Source: a virus
Length of the DNA: 34,549 nt
Direction: 5' to 3' (one strand)
IMG/VR virus record: IMGVR_UViG_3300042691_010785
Coordinates: 1-34,549 of that record
Part shown: one piece after another, positions 1-5,857 of the stretch
How the letters are laid out: each line of letters begins with the position of its first letter
Numbering within the stretch: position 1 is the stretch's first letter
Notes under the pieces: generated by a model
What the model saw: only the letters and a program-made list of their open reading frames with translations
Database searches by the model: none
Told to the model about the DNA's origin: nothing
Program-made: the position numbers and the translations under genes

Positions 1-1
1 G

Positions 2-64
2 CGTTGGAATCCGCCCCCGTCGCTTATGTACCGCTCCCCCGCCGCCGCGCTTGTGGAGGGGTAG
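2..64 (+). CDS. 3' end of an upstream gene (partial)
   Basis: An open frame enters from the left edge and ends with TAG at 62-64, four bases before the next start codon. Only about 20 codons are present, ending in a Pro/Ala-rich tail. The other two forward frames are also open here, so the choice rests only on the tight spacing to the next gene, which is the usual pattern in this block. No function can be given. Confidence 0.25.
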   Translation, partial: RWNPPPSLMYRSPAAALVEG

Positions 65-67
65 GGG

Positions 68-748
68 ATGGGGCTTATTGCCGACATGATACGCGCTGGC
101 GTTTCGCCCGAGCTTGTTGAGCAGGCGGCAGAACGCATGGCAGACGAACGCGCCCGTGGGGCGTTGTTGGTTGCCCCTGCGCGATCAAAGGCGGCGGATC
201 GTCAGGCCCGTTATCGTGAGCGCAAGGCGTCACAAAGCGTAACAAACCATAACAGCGTTACGCTTGTTACGGAAAGTGACGCTTCCGTTACGCCGGAGGC
301 TGAAAATCGCGAAGCCTCGCGCGCATGTAGTAATACTAATCTTCCTTCGGAAGATATTAGTTATATACCCCCCTTACCCCCCAAGCCTGAAAAGGCACAA
401 TCCCGGCAAAGGGGTCATCGGCTTCCAAAAACCTGGCAACCGTCCGCAGACGTTCTCAGCTTCGCGAAGTCCCTTGGCTTCACGGAAGACCTTGAACGCC
501 GGGAACGCGCCGCGTTTTTCGATTACTGGCTAGCCATTCCGGGTTCCAAGGGCTGCAAGCTCGATTGGGACGCCACCTATCGCAACCGGCTTCGCGACAT
601 GGCCGGGCGGCTGAAACTCAAGCCAGCGGCCAACGTGTTGCCATTTGGCGCGGCTGCTGACCCGCCCCGCCCGCAAATGACGGAAGCCGAGAAACGGGCA
701 GCGGCTTTGAAGTTTGACGCGGAATACCGAGCAGGGAAATACGGATGA
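68..748 (+). CDS. DnaT-like phage replication protein
   Basis: 226 aa. Residues 119-181 look like the C-terminal DNA-binding domain of DnaT/phage replication proteins: a W-x-P-S start, then an F-x-x-Y-W segment (about 151-154), then the hallmark L-D-W-D-A-T-Y-R-N-R-L-R (165-176). The N-terminal third is helical and basic (RQARYRERK at 45-53). The middle is a low-complexity linker in which Ser-Val-Thr recurs, encoded by phased GTTAC repeats. The family brings single-stranded DNA and the host helicase or primosome together at the phage origin. The start ATG follows a G-rich Shine-Dalgarno (GGAGGGG) at good distance. It overlaps the next gene by ATGA, so the two are co-translated. The replication role is fairly sure; whether it is O-like or DnaT-like is not. 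Confidence 0.7.
   Translation: MGLIADMIRAGVSPELVEQAAERMADERARGALLVAPARSKAADRQARYRERKASQSVTNHNSVTLVTESDASVTPEAENREASRACSNTNLPSEDISYIPPLPPKPEKAQSRQRGHRLPKTWQPSADVLSFAKSLGFTEDLERRERAAFFDYWLAIPGSKGCKLDWDATYRNRLRDMAGRLKLKPAANVLPFGAAADPPRPQMTEAEKRAAALKFDAEYRAGKYG
237..368 (+). other. Putative replication origin: phased GTTAC repeats plus AT-rich hairpin
   Basis: Inside the replication gene, GTTAC or GTGAC occurs at 257, 266, 276 and 287, that is every 9-11 bases on one helical face. An inverted copy, GCGTAAC, lies at 237-243 and pairs with GTTACGC at 257-263. About 40 bases further on, 329-368 is markedly AT-rich and holds a perfect inverted repeat (ATCTTCC at 339-345, GGAAGAT at 349-355). Iterons followed by an AT-rich stretch inside the initiator gene is the layout of the lambda origin in gene O. 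Function is inferred. The repeats also encode recurring Ser-Val-Thr and could be selected at protein level. Confidence 0.4.
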
Positions 749-1248
749 ACCAAGCGGCAGAACAATACCACCAGCGAGCGTTGGCGTTTCAGCGGGCAAA
801 CCCCGGAATGGTGTTTGTCGTTCGCGGCGCGGATCACGCCGAACAGGTCAATGCGTGGTTCACGTATTTCCACGTTCGCGGCCAGACGGGGACCATCATT
901 ATGTTTCGCCAACTTCTTAACGGCAAGGGCGTCGTGCAGTTCCCTTGCGAGAGGCCGGAACACTTTGACCCGAGCTACATCGCGCCGGTGCATCAATGGC
1001 GCGCGCCGGAAGATGGCCCGCAGTCACGCGGCGACATGTCCCGGATCATTGATCGGACGCTTCATAGCCTTCGAAAAGCGGTCCCGCGCGGTCGCCAGCC
1101 GGTTCCAAAGGATCACTTAAAAGAACCGGAAAAGACGCCGCAGGAATGGCTTGAAGATTACAGGCACAACCCGCCGCCGATCCCGGTTTTTAGTGACGAG
1201 TTCCGCGACCGCTTGGGCCTCGCGGCACGCGACGAAGCCGCCGCCTAA
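745..1248 (+). CDS. Hypothetical early phage protein
   Basis: 167 aa, not recognised. The start ATG overlaps the stop of the replication gene (ATGA), so it is translationally coupled to it. The N-terminal half (to about residue 85) reads as a small mixed alpha/beta fold with aromatic and hydrophobic strands. The C-terminal half is Pro-, Arg- and Lys-rich and probably extended, ending in an Ala-rich tail. No catalytic motif, membrane segment or zinc-binding cysteine pattern is visible. Position suggests a replication accessory or host-takeover role, but that is only inference from its neighbours. Confidence 0.7.
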   Translation: MNQAAEQYHQRALAFQRANPGMVFVVRGADHAEQVNAWFTYFHVRGQTGTIIMFRQLLNGKGVVQFPCERPEHFDPSYIAPVHQWRAPEDGPQSRGDMSRIIDRTLHSLRKAVPRGRQPVPKDHLKEPEKTPQEWLEDYRHNPPPIPVFSDEFRDRLGLAARDEAAA

Positions 1249-1254
1249 CAACCA

Positions 1255-1268
1255 AGGGGGACAGAATG
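1255..1268 (+). promoter_or_regulatory. Duplicated ribosome-binding leader, copy 1
   Basis: The 14 bases AGGGGGACAGAATG, including the start codon, occur here and again unchanged at 1537-1550 before the next gene. Both give a strong Shine-Dalgarno at 5-6 bases from ATG, so both starts are well supported. Confidence 0.6.
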
Positions 1269-1529
1269 AGCGAATGGAAGCCAATCGAGACAGCGCCGAA
1301 GGATGGGAGCGAGTTTCTTAGTTGTGGCGGCCCAGACGGCTCAAAGGGTCAAGTATATCCGACGCGATGGCTTAGCCCCGGACCATACACCACTGAAAAC
1401 GGCAAGAATGTAGCAGGTGAACGGCGGTTCCAGTGGCCCGATGGGTTTTATTGGGCTGGATATGACGGCTTTGTTGGGCCGGTGACGCCAACTGATTGGC
1501 AACCGCTTCCACCACCGCCAGCATCCTAA
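1266..1529 (+). CDS. DUF551-like small phage protein
   Basis: 87 aa. The opening W-K-P-I-E-T-A-P-K-D-G (residues 4-14) and the closing D-W-Q-P-L-P-P-P-P are the signature ends of the short DUF551-type proteins found across phages and prophages. The family is rich in Trp, Gly and Pro and probably forms a compact beta fold; its function is unknown. The start is supported by a strong AGGGGG Shine-Dalgarno in a leader (1255-1268) that is repeated exactly before the next gene. It sits in the early block after two coupled genes. Confidence 0.7.
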   Translation: MSEWKPIETAPKDGSEFLSCGGPDGSKGQVYPTRWLSPGPYTTENGKNVAGERRFQWPDGFYWAGYDGFVGPVTPTDWQPLPPPPAS

Positions 1530-1536
1530 TTCACGC

Positions 1537-1550
1537 AGGGGGACAGAATG
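1537..1550 (+). promoter_or_regulatory. Duplicated ribosome-binding leader, copy 2
   Basis: Exact copy of the AGGGGGACAGAATG leader at 1255-1268. Identity over the translation signal but not the coding sequence suggests a spread or strongly selected initiation signal in this early block. Confidence 0.6.
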
Positions 1551-2030
1551 GCGAAACGAGGAAGGCCACGCAAAGCAGGGGCGCGCTATCCAAGCGGTGA
1601 GCTTAAGCGCCCAACGCTGGCGCAGATCGAGGAAGCCGAGCGCAGAAAGCGGTTGGCTGAGACTGCCCCTGTTATGGCGCAGCCTCATCGGGCATGGGCT
1701 GGGAAGCAGGCCGGGCACCCTTGGCTGGAAAACGCCTTGGGCCGGTTCATCATTGGCCGCAAGCTTCGAGAGGAACTATACCACGCGGGCGATCACTACG
1801 CGCTCACATTTGCTCGCTGGGCGGCTGCGAAGGGTATCCCGCATCCAAAGCGCCGCCACATGGTCGGCGGCGGTCTTGGGCCTTCTGACGCCACTGTAGC
1901 GGGATGGTGGCGCGAGATTGAAGGGATGGAAGGCGCGCTGCGCCAGTATGGGCGGGCTTACATCAACGTGCGCCACCTTTGCTTGGATGATTTAGGTCGG
2001 GCGTTTCGATTCCAGAGTTTGCCTGTCTAA
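1548..2030 (+). CDS. Conserved pre-terminase phage protein with N-terminal RGRPRK motif
   Basis: 160 aa. The N-terminus M-A-K-R-G-R-P-R-K contains the AT-hook core R-G-R-P, followed by a charged helix (residues 25-40). Residues 60-85 (a G-R-F/L-I-x-G-R-K-L-R segment, then Y-x-A-G-D-x-Y-A) and the C-terminal R-A-Y-I-N-V-R-H-L resemble a family I associate with alphaproteobacterial prophages, where it usually lies between replication and packaging genes. Its function is not known to me. An AT-hook and this position would fit a DNA-binding late regulator, but that is inference. The Shine-Dalgarno leader (1537-1550) matches the one before the preceding gene. Confidence 0.65.
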   Translation: MAKRGRPRKAGARYPSGELKRPTLAQIEEAERRKRLAETAPVMAQPHRAWAGKQAGHPWLENALGRFIIGRKLREELYHAGDHYALTFARWAAAKGIPHPKRRHMVGGGLGPSDATVAGWWREIEGMEGALRQYGRAYINVRHLCLDDLGRAFRFQSLPV

Positions 2031-2155
2031 AAATGCGAACGGCGGCAGCCGGGATGGGCAAAACCTTCGGCGGCCTCCCCTATCAGCCAGTCCCCTCCTA
2101 GCGCCTCGGGGTGATGTGCCGCCGATTCAATCCCGCGCTCATCTAGGACGCGCCC

Positions 2156-2386
2156 ATGACTGACCGCTATGTGATTGTGGACCGAGCTGGACGCATCGGC
2201 CCCGGAATGGATAGACAGGGGTCGGACACTGCGCTGTGCTATTCTCGGCTTTCGGGAAACCCCGGACGCTGGCCCGCCTACCGTATCCGCATAAGGGAGA
2301 AGGCGAGCAAGCCGCGCGTTAACCCGTTTATGACAGACTGGCGGCAGTTGATGAGCATTGCCGCGCCTGACGAGACTGGCGTCTAA
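2156..2386 (+). CDS. Hypothetical small early protein
   Basis: 76 aa, not recognised. It begins M-T-D-R-Y-V-I-V-D-R, likely two short beta strands, and is basic overall with no membrane segment. The start has a modest AGGA Shine-Dalgarno seven bases upstream. It is preceded by 125 bases without a convincing gene (2031-2155) and followed after three bases by the next ORF. Coding status rests on position, strand and spacing rather than on a known family. Confidence 0.5.
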   Translation: MTDRYVIVDRAGRIGPGMDRQGSDTALCYSRLSGNPGRWPAYRIRIREKASKPRVNPFMTDWRQLMSIAAPDETGV

Positions 2387-2389
2387 TCC

Positions 2390-2599
2390 GTGAAACTCAT
2401 CCAAGCCCCTTGCGACATTCTCATACTTACCGCAGATCAGGCTTGGGAAAACTACTGCACCGCGCTCCACTTGGCTTTAGGCCAGCGGTACAGAATAGAC
2501 GCCACCCGATACCACGACATAGCCGCGCGTTCCCTCGACCAGCATTTTGCCGAGGTAGAGCGCCGGATGATCCGGGCGAATGAGAGGGGCAGCGTATGA
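2390..2599 (+). CDS. Hypothetical small early protein
   Basis: 69 aa with a GTG start and no strong Shine-Dalgarno, so it is probably translated by coupling from the gene ending three bases earlier. The sequence is largely helical with aromatic residues and a charged C-terminal helix (F-A-E-V-E-R-R-M-I-R). It overlaps the next gene by ATGA. No family recognised. Confidence 0.5.
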   Translation: MKLIQAPCDILILTADQAWENYCTALHLALGQRYRIDATRYHDIAARSLDQHFAEVERRMIRANERGSV

Positions 2600-2805
2600 C
2601 ACGACCAATCCCCGACCGCCTAGACCGCATCGCCGCCGATGTAGAGGAACTAAAGCGCAGGCAACAGACCGCGCGGATACAGCAGATGACCGCCGACATG
2701 GCCTCCGAGATCGAGCGTATTAAGGGCGAAAACTGGAAAGAGCCGGAAGATTTGGTTGATTTTGCCAAGCAGGGCGAGTTTAAAGAAGGCGATATCGGTT
2801 CCTAA
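2596..2805 (+). CDS. Small coiled-coil early protein
   Basis: 69 aa. Residues 5-50 form one long charged helix with heptad-like spacing of Leu, Ile and Val (D-R-I-A-A-D-V-E-E-L-K-R-R and onward), then an acidic C-terminal tail. The start ATG overlaps the previous stop (ATGA). It is the last plus-strand gene before the convergent minus-strand block. Such short coiled-coil proteins are common in phage early regions and have no assigned function. Confidence 0.55.
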   Translation: MTRPIPDRLDRIAADVEELKRRQQTARIQQMTADMASEIERIKGENWKEPEDLVDFAKQGEFKEGDIGS

Positions 2806-2835
2806 AACATCAGAAGGCGTCTGGTTTAGTTTTAG
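2802..2835. terminator. Possible bidirectional terminator between convergent operons
   Basis: The sequence is nearly symmetric: CTAAAAC at 2802-2808 and GTTTTAG at 2829-2835 flank a small hairpin (CAGA 2811-2814, TCTG 2820-2823). Reading either way, the hairpin is followed by a T-rich run. It lies where the early plus-strand genes meet the minus-strand genes. The stem is short, so confidence is moderate. Confidence 0.4.
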
Positions 2836-3085
2836 CCCATATATGAATGGCGTCATCTATCCTGTGCGGCGTCCAGCCAGTTGCGGCAATCGCGCGTAGA
2901 AATTTAGCAACAGGCGCGGGCGGCCCGTCTGCGTGATTAGAAGATGCCCAATCGCGGGATGTCTTTTCGTTTACATCCAGAAAGCGGGCGGCGGAAACTT
3001 GGGATAGCCCAAGCGCATCTAAGGCAGCCCGGTAGCCTTCGGCGTCCATTGTCTTGAGTGCGCGGCGGTCTGGTTTGTCGGTCAT
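2810..3085 (-). CDS. Small helix-turn-helix regulator
   Basis: 91 aa. Residues 24-48 read as a helix-turn-helix of the XRE/Cro type: L-G-L-S-Q-V-S-A-A-R-F-L-D-V-N-E-K-T-S-R-D-W, followed by P-x-P-V-A-K-F-L-R-A-I, the usual closing helix. The C-terminal part could mediate dimerisation. The start is supported by GAGG eight bases upstream. It lies downstream of an intrinsic terminator in the minus-strand block, so it may need read-through or its own promoter inside the preceding gene. The obvious candidate target is the palindrome at 4466-4481, but nothing here proves this. Confidence 0.75.
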   Translation of the reverse strand: MTDKPDRRALKTMDAEGYRAALDALGLSQVSAARFLDVNEKTSRDWASSNHADGPPAPVAKFLRAIAATGWTPHRIDDAIHIWAKTKPDAF

Positions 3086-3100
3086 GGTGTCCTCGCAGAT

Positions 3101-3130
3101 AATAAAACAGCCCCGGACTATACCGAGGCT
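3101..3130 (-). terminator. Intrinsic terminator of the minus-strand operon
   Basis: On the minus strand an 8-base stem (AGCCTCGG with CCGGGGCT, one G-T pair) with the loop TATAGT is followed at once by GTTTTATT. It lies between the 201-aa gene and the helix-turn-helix gene, both on the minus strand, and would end or attenuate transcription before the latter. Confidence 0.65.
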
Positions 3131-3148
3131 TGAGAGTGGTGGACCTAA

Positions 3149-3754
3149 CTAGCCGTAGCTAGACCATTCTGCGGCTGTATAGACTGGCACGCCCGCGACG
3201 TTCTTGGGTTCTTGGTAAGAGGCGGTGCGGCAAGAGTCGATCTTAAGCCCGTACTTGGTCGCCTTGCACTTTTTCGGTTCGCTCTTTGCTTTAAACTCAC
3301 CAGGCAGTGGAACACACCTGCCGGTCATGTCGCCGGTGTTGATGCTTTCGGCGTTTATCTCGCGAACGGTAACAAAGCAGCCCTTCACTTCGATTGCCTC
3401 AAACCATTCCACATTGGTCTGATCGTATCCCCAACAAGTCCTGAAGATGTCGCCCACCTTGTAGGGGTTCGCCTTAGCAAAGGCGTTACGCTCAGCAGCG
3501 TAGGCGGCTTTGCGGGCGGCGGCTTCCTGCCTTGCGGCAAAGTAGGCGGTAATGCTCTTGGCGCGATCTGCCTCGTTTTTGTAGCGGTAATTTGCGATTG
3601 GCTTGCCTTGCTTGCCATAAAAGATTTTAGCGCACGGCTGGCCGCTCAGGACGCTTGAAGAGATATAGGCAACCGCATCGCTTTTCTTGTCGCTGATCTT
3701 GATTGCGCCCTTGGGAATGTAAAATTCGCGGGGCATGGTCACAGAGCGTTTCAT
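3149..3754 (-). CDS. Conserved hypothetical protein with WGYDQTN motif
   Basis: 201 aa from the ATG at 3754, chosen because GGAGG lies seven bases upstream; a longer frame to 3859 has no such signal and would overlap the neighbour. Residues 101-133 carry G-D-I-F-x-T-C-W-G-Y-D-Q-T-N-V-E-W-F-E-A-I and a following V-T-V-R-E-I strand, a signature I recall from hypothetical proteins of phages and plasmids. Residues 60-97 are a charged Ala-rich helix. The C-terminus ends in an A-x-x-W-S-S-Y segment, again typical of that family. Its biochemical function is unknown. It is the last gene before the terminator of the minus-strand operon. Confidence 0.75.
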   Translation of the reverse strand: MKRSVTMPREFYIPKGAIKISDKKSDAVAYISSSVLSGQPCAKIFYGKQGKPIANYRYKNEADRAKSITAYFAARQEAAARKAAYAAERNAFAKANPYKVGDIFRTCWGYDQTNVEWFEAIEVKGCFVTVREINAESINTGDMTGRCVPLPGEFKAKSEPKKCKATKYGLKIDSCRTASYQEPKNVAGVPVYTAAEWSSYG

Positions 3755-3791
3755 TTTAATCCTCCGGGTTAGAACCCTTGAGTGGGTAGCG

Positions 3792-4067
3792 TCAGGCAGA
3801 GAGTTTACGTGTCCAGAAAGGGTCGGCTTTGGTCCCAAGCTTACCAATCGGCAGGCCATTTGCGCCGGGGCGGGTCAGCTTAGTGACGCCAAAAACGTCA
3901 AACGCGGTAAATGGGTCGATCTCGTTGGCCTTGTTCCGCGCCCACACTACGTCGCATTCAGCGGCTTCCTTGGTGTCGTAAGGGCCAAGTAGCCAGCCAA
4001 CCTTTTGTCGCGGGCCGGGATCACGAACGACGGTGACATAAAAGCCGACCAATCCAGGTCCGGTCAT
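3792..4067 (-). CDS. Conserved hypothetical protein (FYVTVVRDPG family)
   Basis: 91 aa. The sequence G-F-Y-V-T-V-V-R-D-P-G, then K-V-G-W-L-L-G-P-Y-D-T-K-E-A-A and the closing F-G-V-T-K-L, resembles short proteins found on broad-host-range mobile elements and phages; I know of no function. Strand-turn-strand then helix gives a small alpha/beta fold. The start overlaps the stop of the upstream 56-aa gene by one base (TAATG), showing translational coupling within the minus-strand operon. Confidence 0.75.
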   Translation of the reverse strand: MTGPGLVGFYVTVVRDPGPRQKVGWLLGPYDTKEAAECDVVWARNKANEIDPFTAFDVFGVTKLTRPGANGLPIGKLGTKADPFWTRKLSA

Positions 4068-4237
4068 TAGAAGAGTTCCTTCTGTTTTGCGCTATCGCCA
4101 AACAGCGGCAAGGCGCTGGTATCGAAGTCCTGGGCCTTCTTCGGCTTCAAGGGCTGGTTGATCTTGAGGGTGGCGAGATTGGCGGGCTTAGGAGCCGCGC
4201 CGGGTATCTCGACTTGCTTGGGGAGTGGCTTGGTCAT
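4067..4237 (-). CDS. Small Lys/Pro-rich hypothetical protein (56 aa)
   Basis: A 56-aa frame on the minus strand that exactly fills the gap between two operon members. Its ATG directly follows the stop of the 65-aa gene, and its stop overlaps the start of the 91-aa gene by one base. The product is Lys- and Pro-rich in the first 35 residues and ends with D-T-S-A-L-P-L-F-G-D-S-A-K-Q-K-E-L-F, which reads like a short binding tail. It is too short to classify. The end-to-end fit makes it likely to be a real gene. Confidence 0.6.
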   Translation of the reverse strand: MTKPLPKQVEIPGAAPKPANLATLKINQPLKPKKAQDFDTSALPLFGDSAKQKELF

Positions 4238-4435
4238 TTAGGCCACCTTCACCTGATTGATGACTTCGGCCATGGCGGCCTCGATTGCGGCGTCATCGCC
4301 ACCGGCTTCCGCCACCTTCCGCCCAGCGTTGAGGATTTTGCCGAGGCTCATGATCGGCACGACCACGCAATTGCCGACCTTCTTGTAGGCGGCGCTAACC
4401 TTGGCTTCGACGGCCTTCTTGGAAAGCTTCTTCAT
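4238..4435 (-). CDS. Small conserved hypothetical protein (65 aa), first gene of the minus-strand operon
   Basis: 65 aa from the ATG at 4435, which has GGAGG six bases upstream; the longer frame to 4498 would run through the proposed promoter and operator. The product begins M-K-K-L-S-K-K-A-V-E-A-K-V and is mainly helical, with one hydrophobic stretch (V-V-V-P-I-M-S-L) too short for a membrane span. It is the promoter-proximal gene of the operon. No function known. Confidence 0.65.
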   Translation of the reverse strand: MKKLSKKAVEAKVSAAYKKVGNCVVVPIMSLGKILNAGRKVAEAGGDDAAIEAAMAEVINQVKVA

Positions 4436-4465
4436 CAGTTCCTCCGGGTTTCGACCCATGAGAGA

Positions 4466-4481
4466 CAAGCAACCTTGCTTG
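4466..4481. promoter_or_regulatory. Operator-like perfect palindrome
   Basis: CAAGCAACCTTGCTTG is a 16-base dyad with 7-base arms. It lies immediately downstream of the predicted transcription start (about 4482) of the minus-strand operon, where a repressor would block initiation. The helix-turn-helix protein at 2810-3085 is a plausible ligand. Confidence 0.5.
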
Positions 4482-4488
4482 CAGTCTG

Positions 4489-4517
4489 AATATCGCACAT
4501 CATTCGTTCAGGGTCAA
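4489..4517 (-). promoter_or_regulatory. Candidate sigma-70 promoter of the minus-strand operon
   Basis: On the minus strand, TTGACC (forward 4512-4517) and GATATT (forward 4489-4494) are separated by 17 bases: 5/6 and 4/6 matches to the -35 and -10 consensus. Transcription would start near 4482, about 46 bases before the first start codon. The -35 box lies inside the inverted repeat GGGTCAATAACCC (4511-4523). Confidence 0.5.
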
Positions 4518-4567
4518 TAACCCTATACTGCGGCAGGTTGTCGCAAGTAAGTAGGAGATTTGATGTT

Positions 4568-4990
4568 ATGCCTGCTGGCCGGCCTAGTGAGTATAACCCG
4601 CAATACGCTGATGAGATTCTTCGTCTCATGGCGAGTGGTCTTAGCCTGACGGCTGCGGCGGCTGAACTTGGGTTCGTAAAACAGACGATTTACAATTGGG
4701 CAGACAAGTATCCTGAAATAATGGACGCTATAAAGCTAGGGCAAGGGAAAAGAACGAACTTCCTAGAGCGTCGATTACTTAGCGCGGAGTCCGGTCCTGT
4801 TGTAACAAGTTCGATCTTTGCTTTGAAGAACTCTGCGCCTGATGAGTGGCGCGACAAGCAGGAACTAGAACACACGGGCAAGGATGGGGCCAACCTCATT
4901 CCCGCTGCGGACACCAACGAAATAGCGCGGCGCGTGGCTTTCTTGTTAGCAAGCGGCGTGGCGCGCACGGAGAATGGCAATGGCGATTAG
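4568..4990 (+). CDS. terS: Terminase small subunit
   Basis: 140 aa from ATG 4568, supported by GGAG ten bases upstream. Residues about 11-60 form an N-terminal helix-turn-helix (I-L-R-L-M-A-S-G-L-S-L-T-A-A-A-A-E-L-G-F then T-I-Y-N-W), followed by the P-E-I-M-D-A-I-K-L-G-Q and F-L-E-R-R-L-L stretches typical of phage small terminases. The protein recognises phage DNA and regulates the large subunit. It is the first gene of the late plus-strand block and diverges from the minus-strand operon across 132 bases. A TATACT -10-like box lies at 4524-4529 but has no good -35. Its terL partner is unusually distant (7856), with fibre-like genes between them. Confidence 0.8.
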   Translation: MPAGRPSEYNPQYADEILRLMASGLSLTAAAAELGFVKQTIYNWADKYPEIMDAIKLGQGKRTNFLERRLLSAESGPVVTSSIFALKNSAPDEWRDKQELEHTGKDGANLIPAADTNEIARRVAFLLASGVARTENGNGD

Positions 4991-5339
4991 ACCGGCAACA
5001 CTTCTTGCGGATTTCAACTACGAGCAGCAGCGCATTAGCTGGACTGCGCTCGCAAACACAGACACAGGTCAGCCTGTCGAATACGGGTTTTATTCCGACC
5101 GCTCCGTACAGGTGACGGGTACTTTTGGCTCTGGCGGTTCTGTGACTATTCAGGGGTCCAACGATGGCGGGACAACTTGGGCCACGTTGCTTGATCCTGC
5201 TGGCGCGGCTCTCACGTTTACGGCGGCTGGCTTGCGGCAAATTGTGACGCTGCCCGCGTTGATCCGCCCGATTGTAACTGCTGGCGATGGAGCCACGTCG
5301 CTTAACGTGTTCCTTTACATGGTGGGGAAGCGCCGATGA
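4980..5339 (+). CDS. Small beta-rich structural protein
   Basis: 119 aa from ATG 4980, which has GGAG seven bases upstream; an in-frame ATG at 4974 is too close to that site but is possible. It overlaps the end of the small terminase gene. The product is rich in Gly, Thr, Ser and Val and reads as alternating strands. The segment V-T-I-Q-G-S-N-D-G-G-T-T-W-A-T-L resembles the strand-turn-strand pattern of beta-sandwich decoration or fibre proteins. No transmembrane or signal sequence. A virion surface role is inferred from composition and neighbours. Confidence 0.65.
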   Translation: MAIRPATLLADFNYEQQRISWTALANTDTGQPVEYGFYSDRSVQVTGTFGSGGSVTIQGSNDGGTTWATLLDPAGAALTFTAAGLRQIVTLPALIRPIVTAGDGATSLNVFLYMVGKRR

Positions 5340-5857
5340 TCCCGGAAAAGCCCGCGCGCGAGGTAGTAGAGGCCGCGCTTCTATTCGGCAGGCAGTTGGA
5401 GAAGGTCATTGACCTCGCCAACTATGTTGATTCCGTCGAGCGCCTTAATCAGCTTTCGGCTGAGGCCGAGGGGCGCGCTGCATTGGCTGAAAAGGCCGAG
5501 GCCGAGGCAGTCGCTAAGCGTGCTGCCGCGTTGGCCCGTCTTGCTGAGGCTTTGGCTGCCAAGTCTGATGAAGCAGATTTGATCGTCGCGACTGCGAAGC
5601 AGGAGGCAAAGCGGCTGCGTGAGTCGGCTGATAGTTACGCCATCGGCGTAAAGGATGATGCGGACTTAGCCCTCCGCGTGTCCACGGCTCAGGCTGATGC
5701 TGTCAAATCTGAGGCTGCCGATATTCTGGAAACCGCAAAGGCCGAGGCTAACGCTGTGCAGGGGGAAGTCGCGTCTGCAAAGCTTGAACTGGCGGAAGTG
5801 CAAAAGCAGCTTGCCGACGCCCGCGCCGTTGTCGCAAAGCTCATGGGTATTAGCTAG
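5336..5857 (+). CDS. Long coiled-coil structural protein
   Basis: 173 aa. From residue 30 to 165 the sequence is almost continuous Ala/Glu/Lys/Leu-rich helix (A-E-A-E-G-R-A-A-L-A-E-K-A-E and similar), predicting a long coiled coil, probably oligomeric. ATGA overlap with the previous gene and a one-base overlap (TAGTG) with the next show tight coupling. Coiled-coil shafts next to beta-rich proteins are common in fibre assemblies, so a shaft or stalk role is likely but unproven. Confidence 0.65.
   Translation: MIPEKPAREVVEAALLFGRQLEKVIDLANYVDSVERLNQLSAEAEGRAALAEKAEAEAVAKRAAALARLAEALAAKSDEADLIVATAKQEAKRLRESADSYAIGVKDDADLALRVSTAQADAVKSEAADILETAKAEANAVQGEVASAKLELAEVQKQLADARAVVAKLMGIS

Noticed and set aside
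2033-2101. 22-codon ATG frame in the gap between two early genes
   Set aside because: No Shine-Dalgarno, no coupling with neighbours and no recognisable sequence; the gap of 125 bases may simply be non-coding.
4524-4529. TATACT as -10 box of a late plus-strand promoter
   Set aside because: No -35-like hexamer at 16-18 bases upstream and no extended -10; kept only as a remark under the small terminase.
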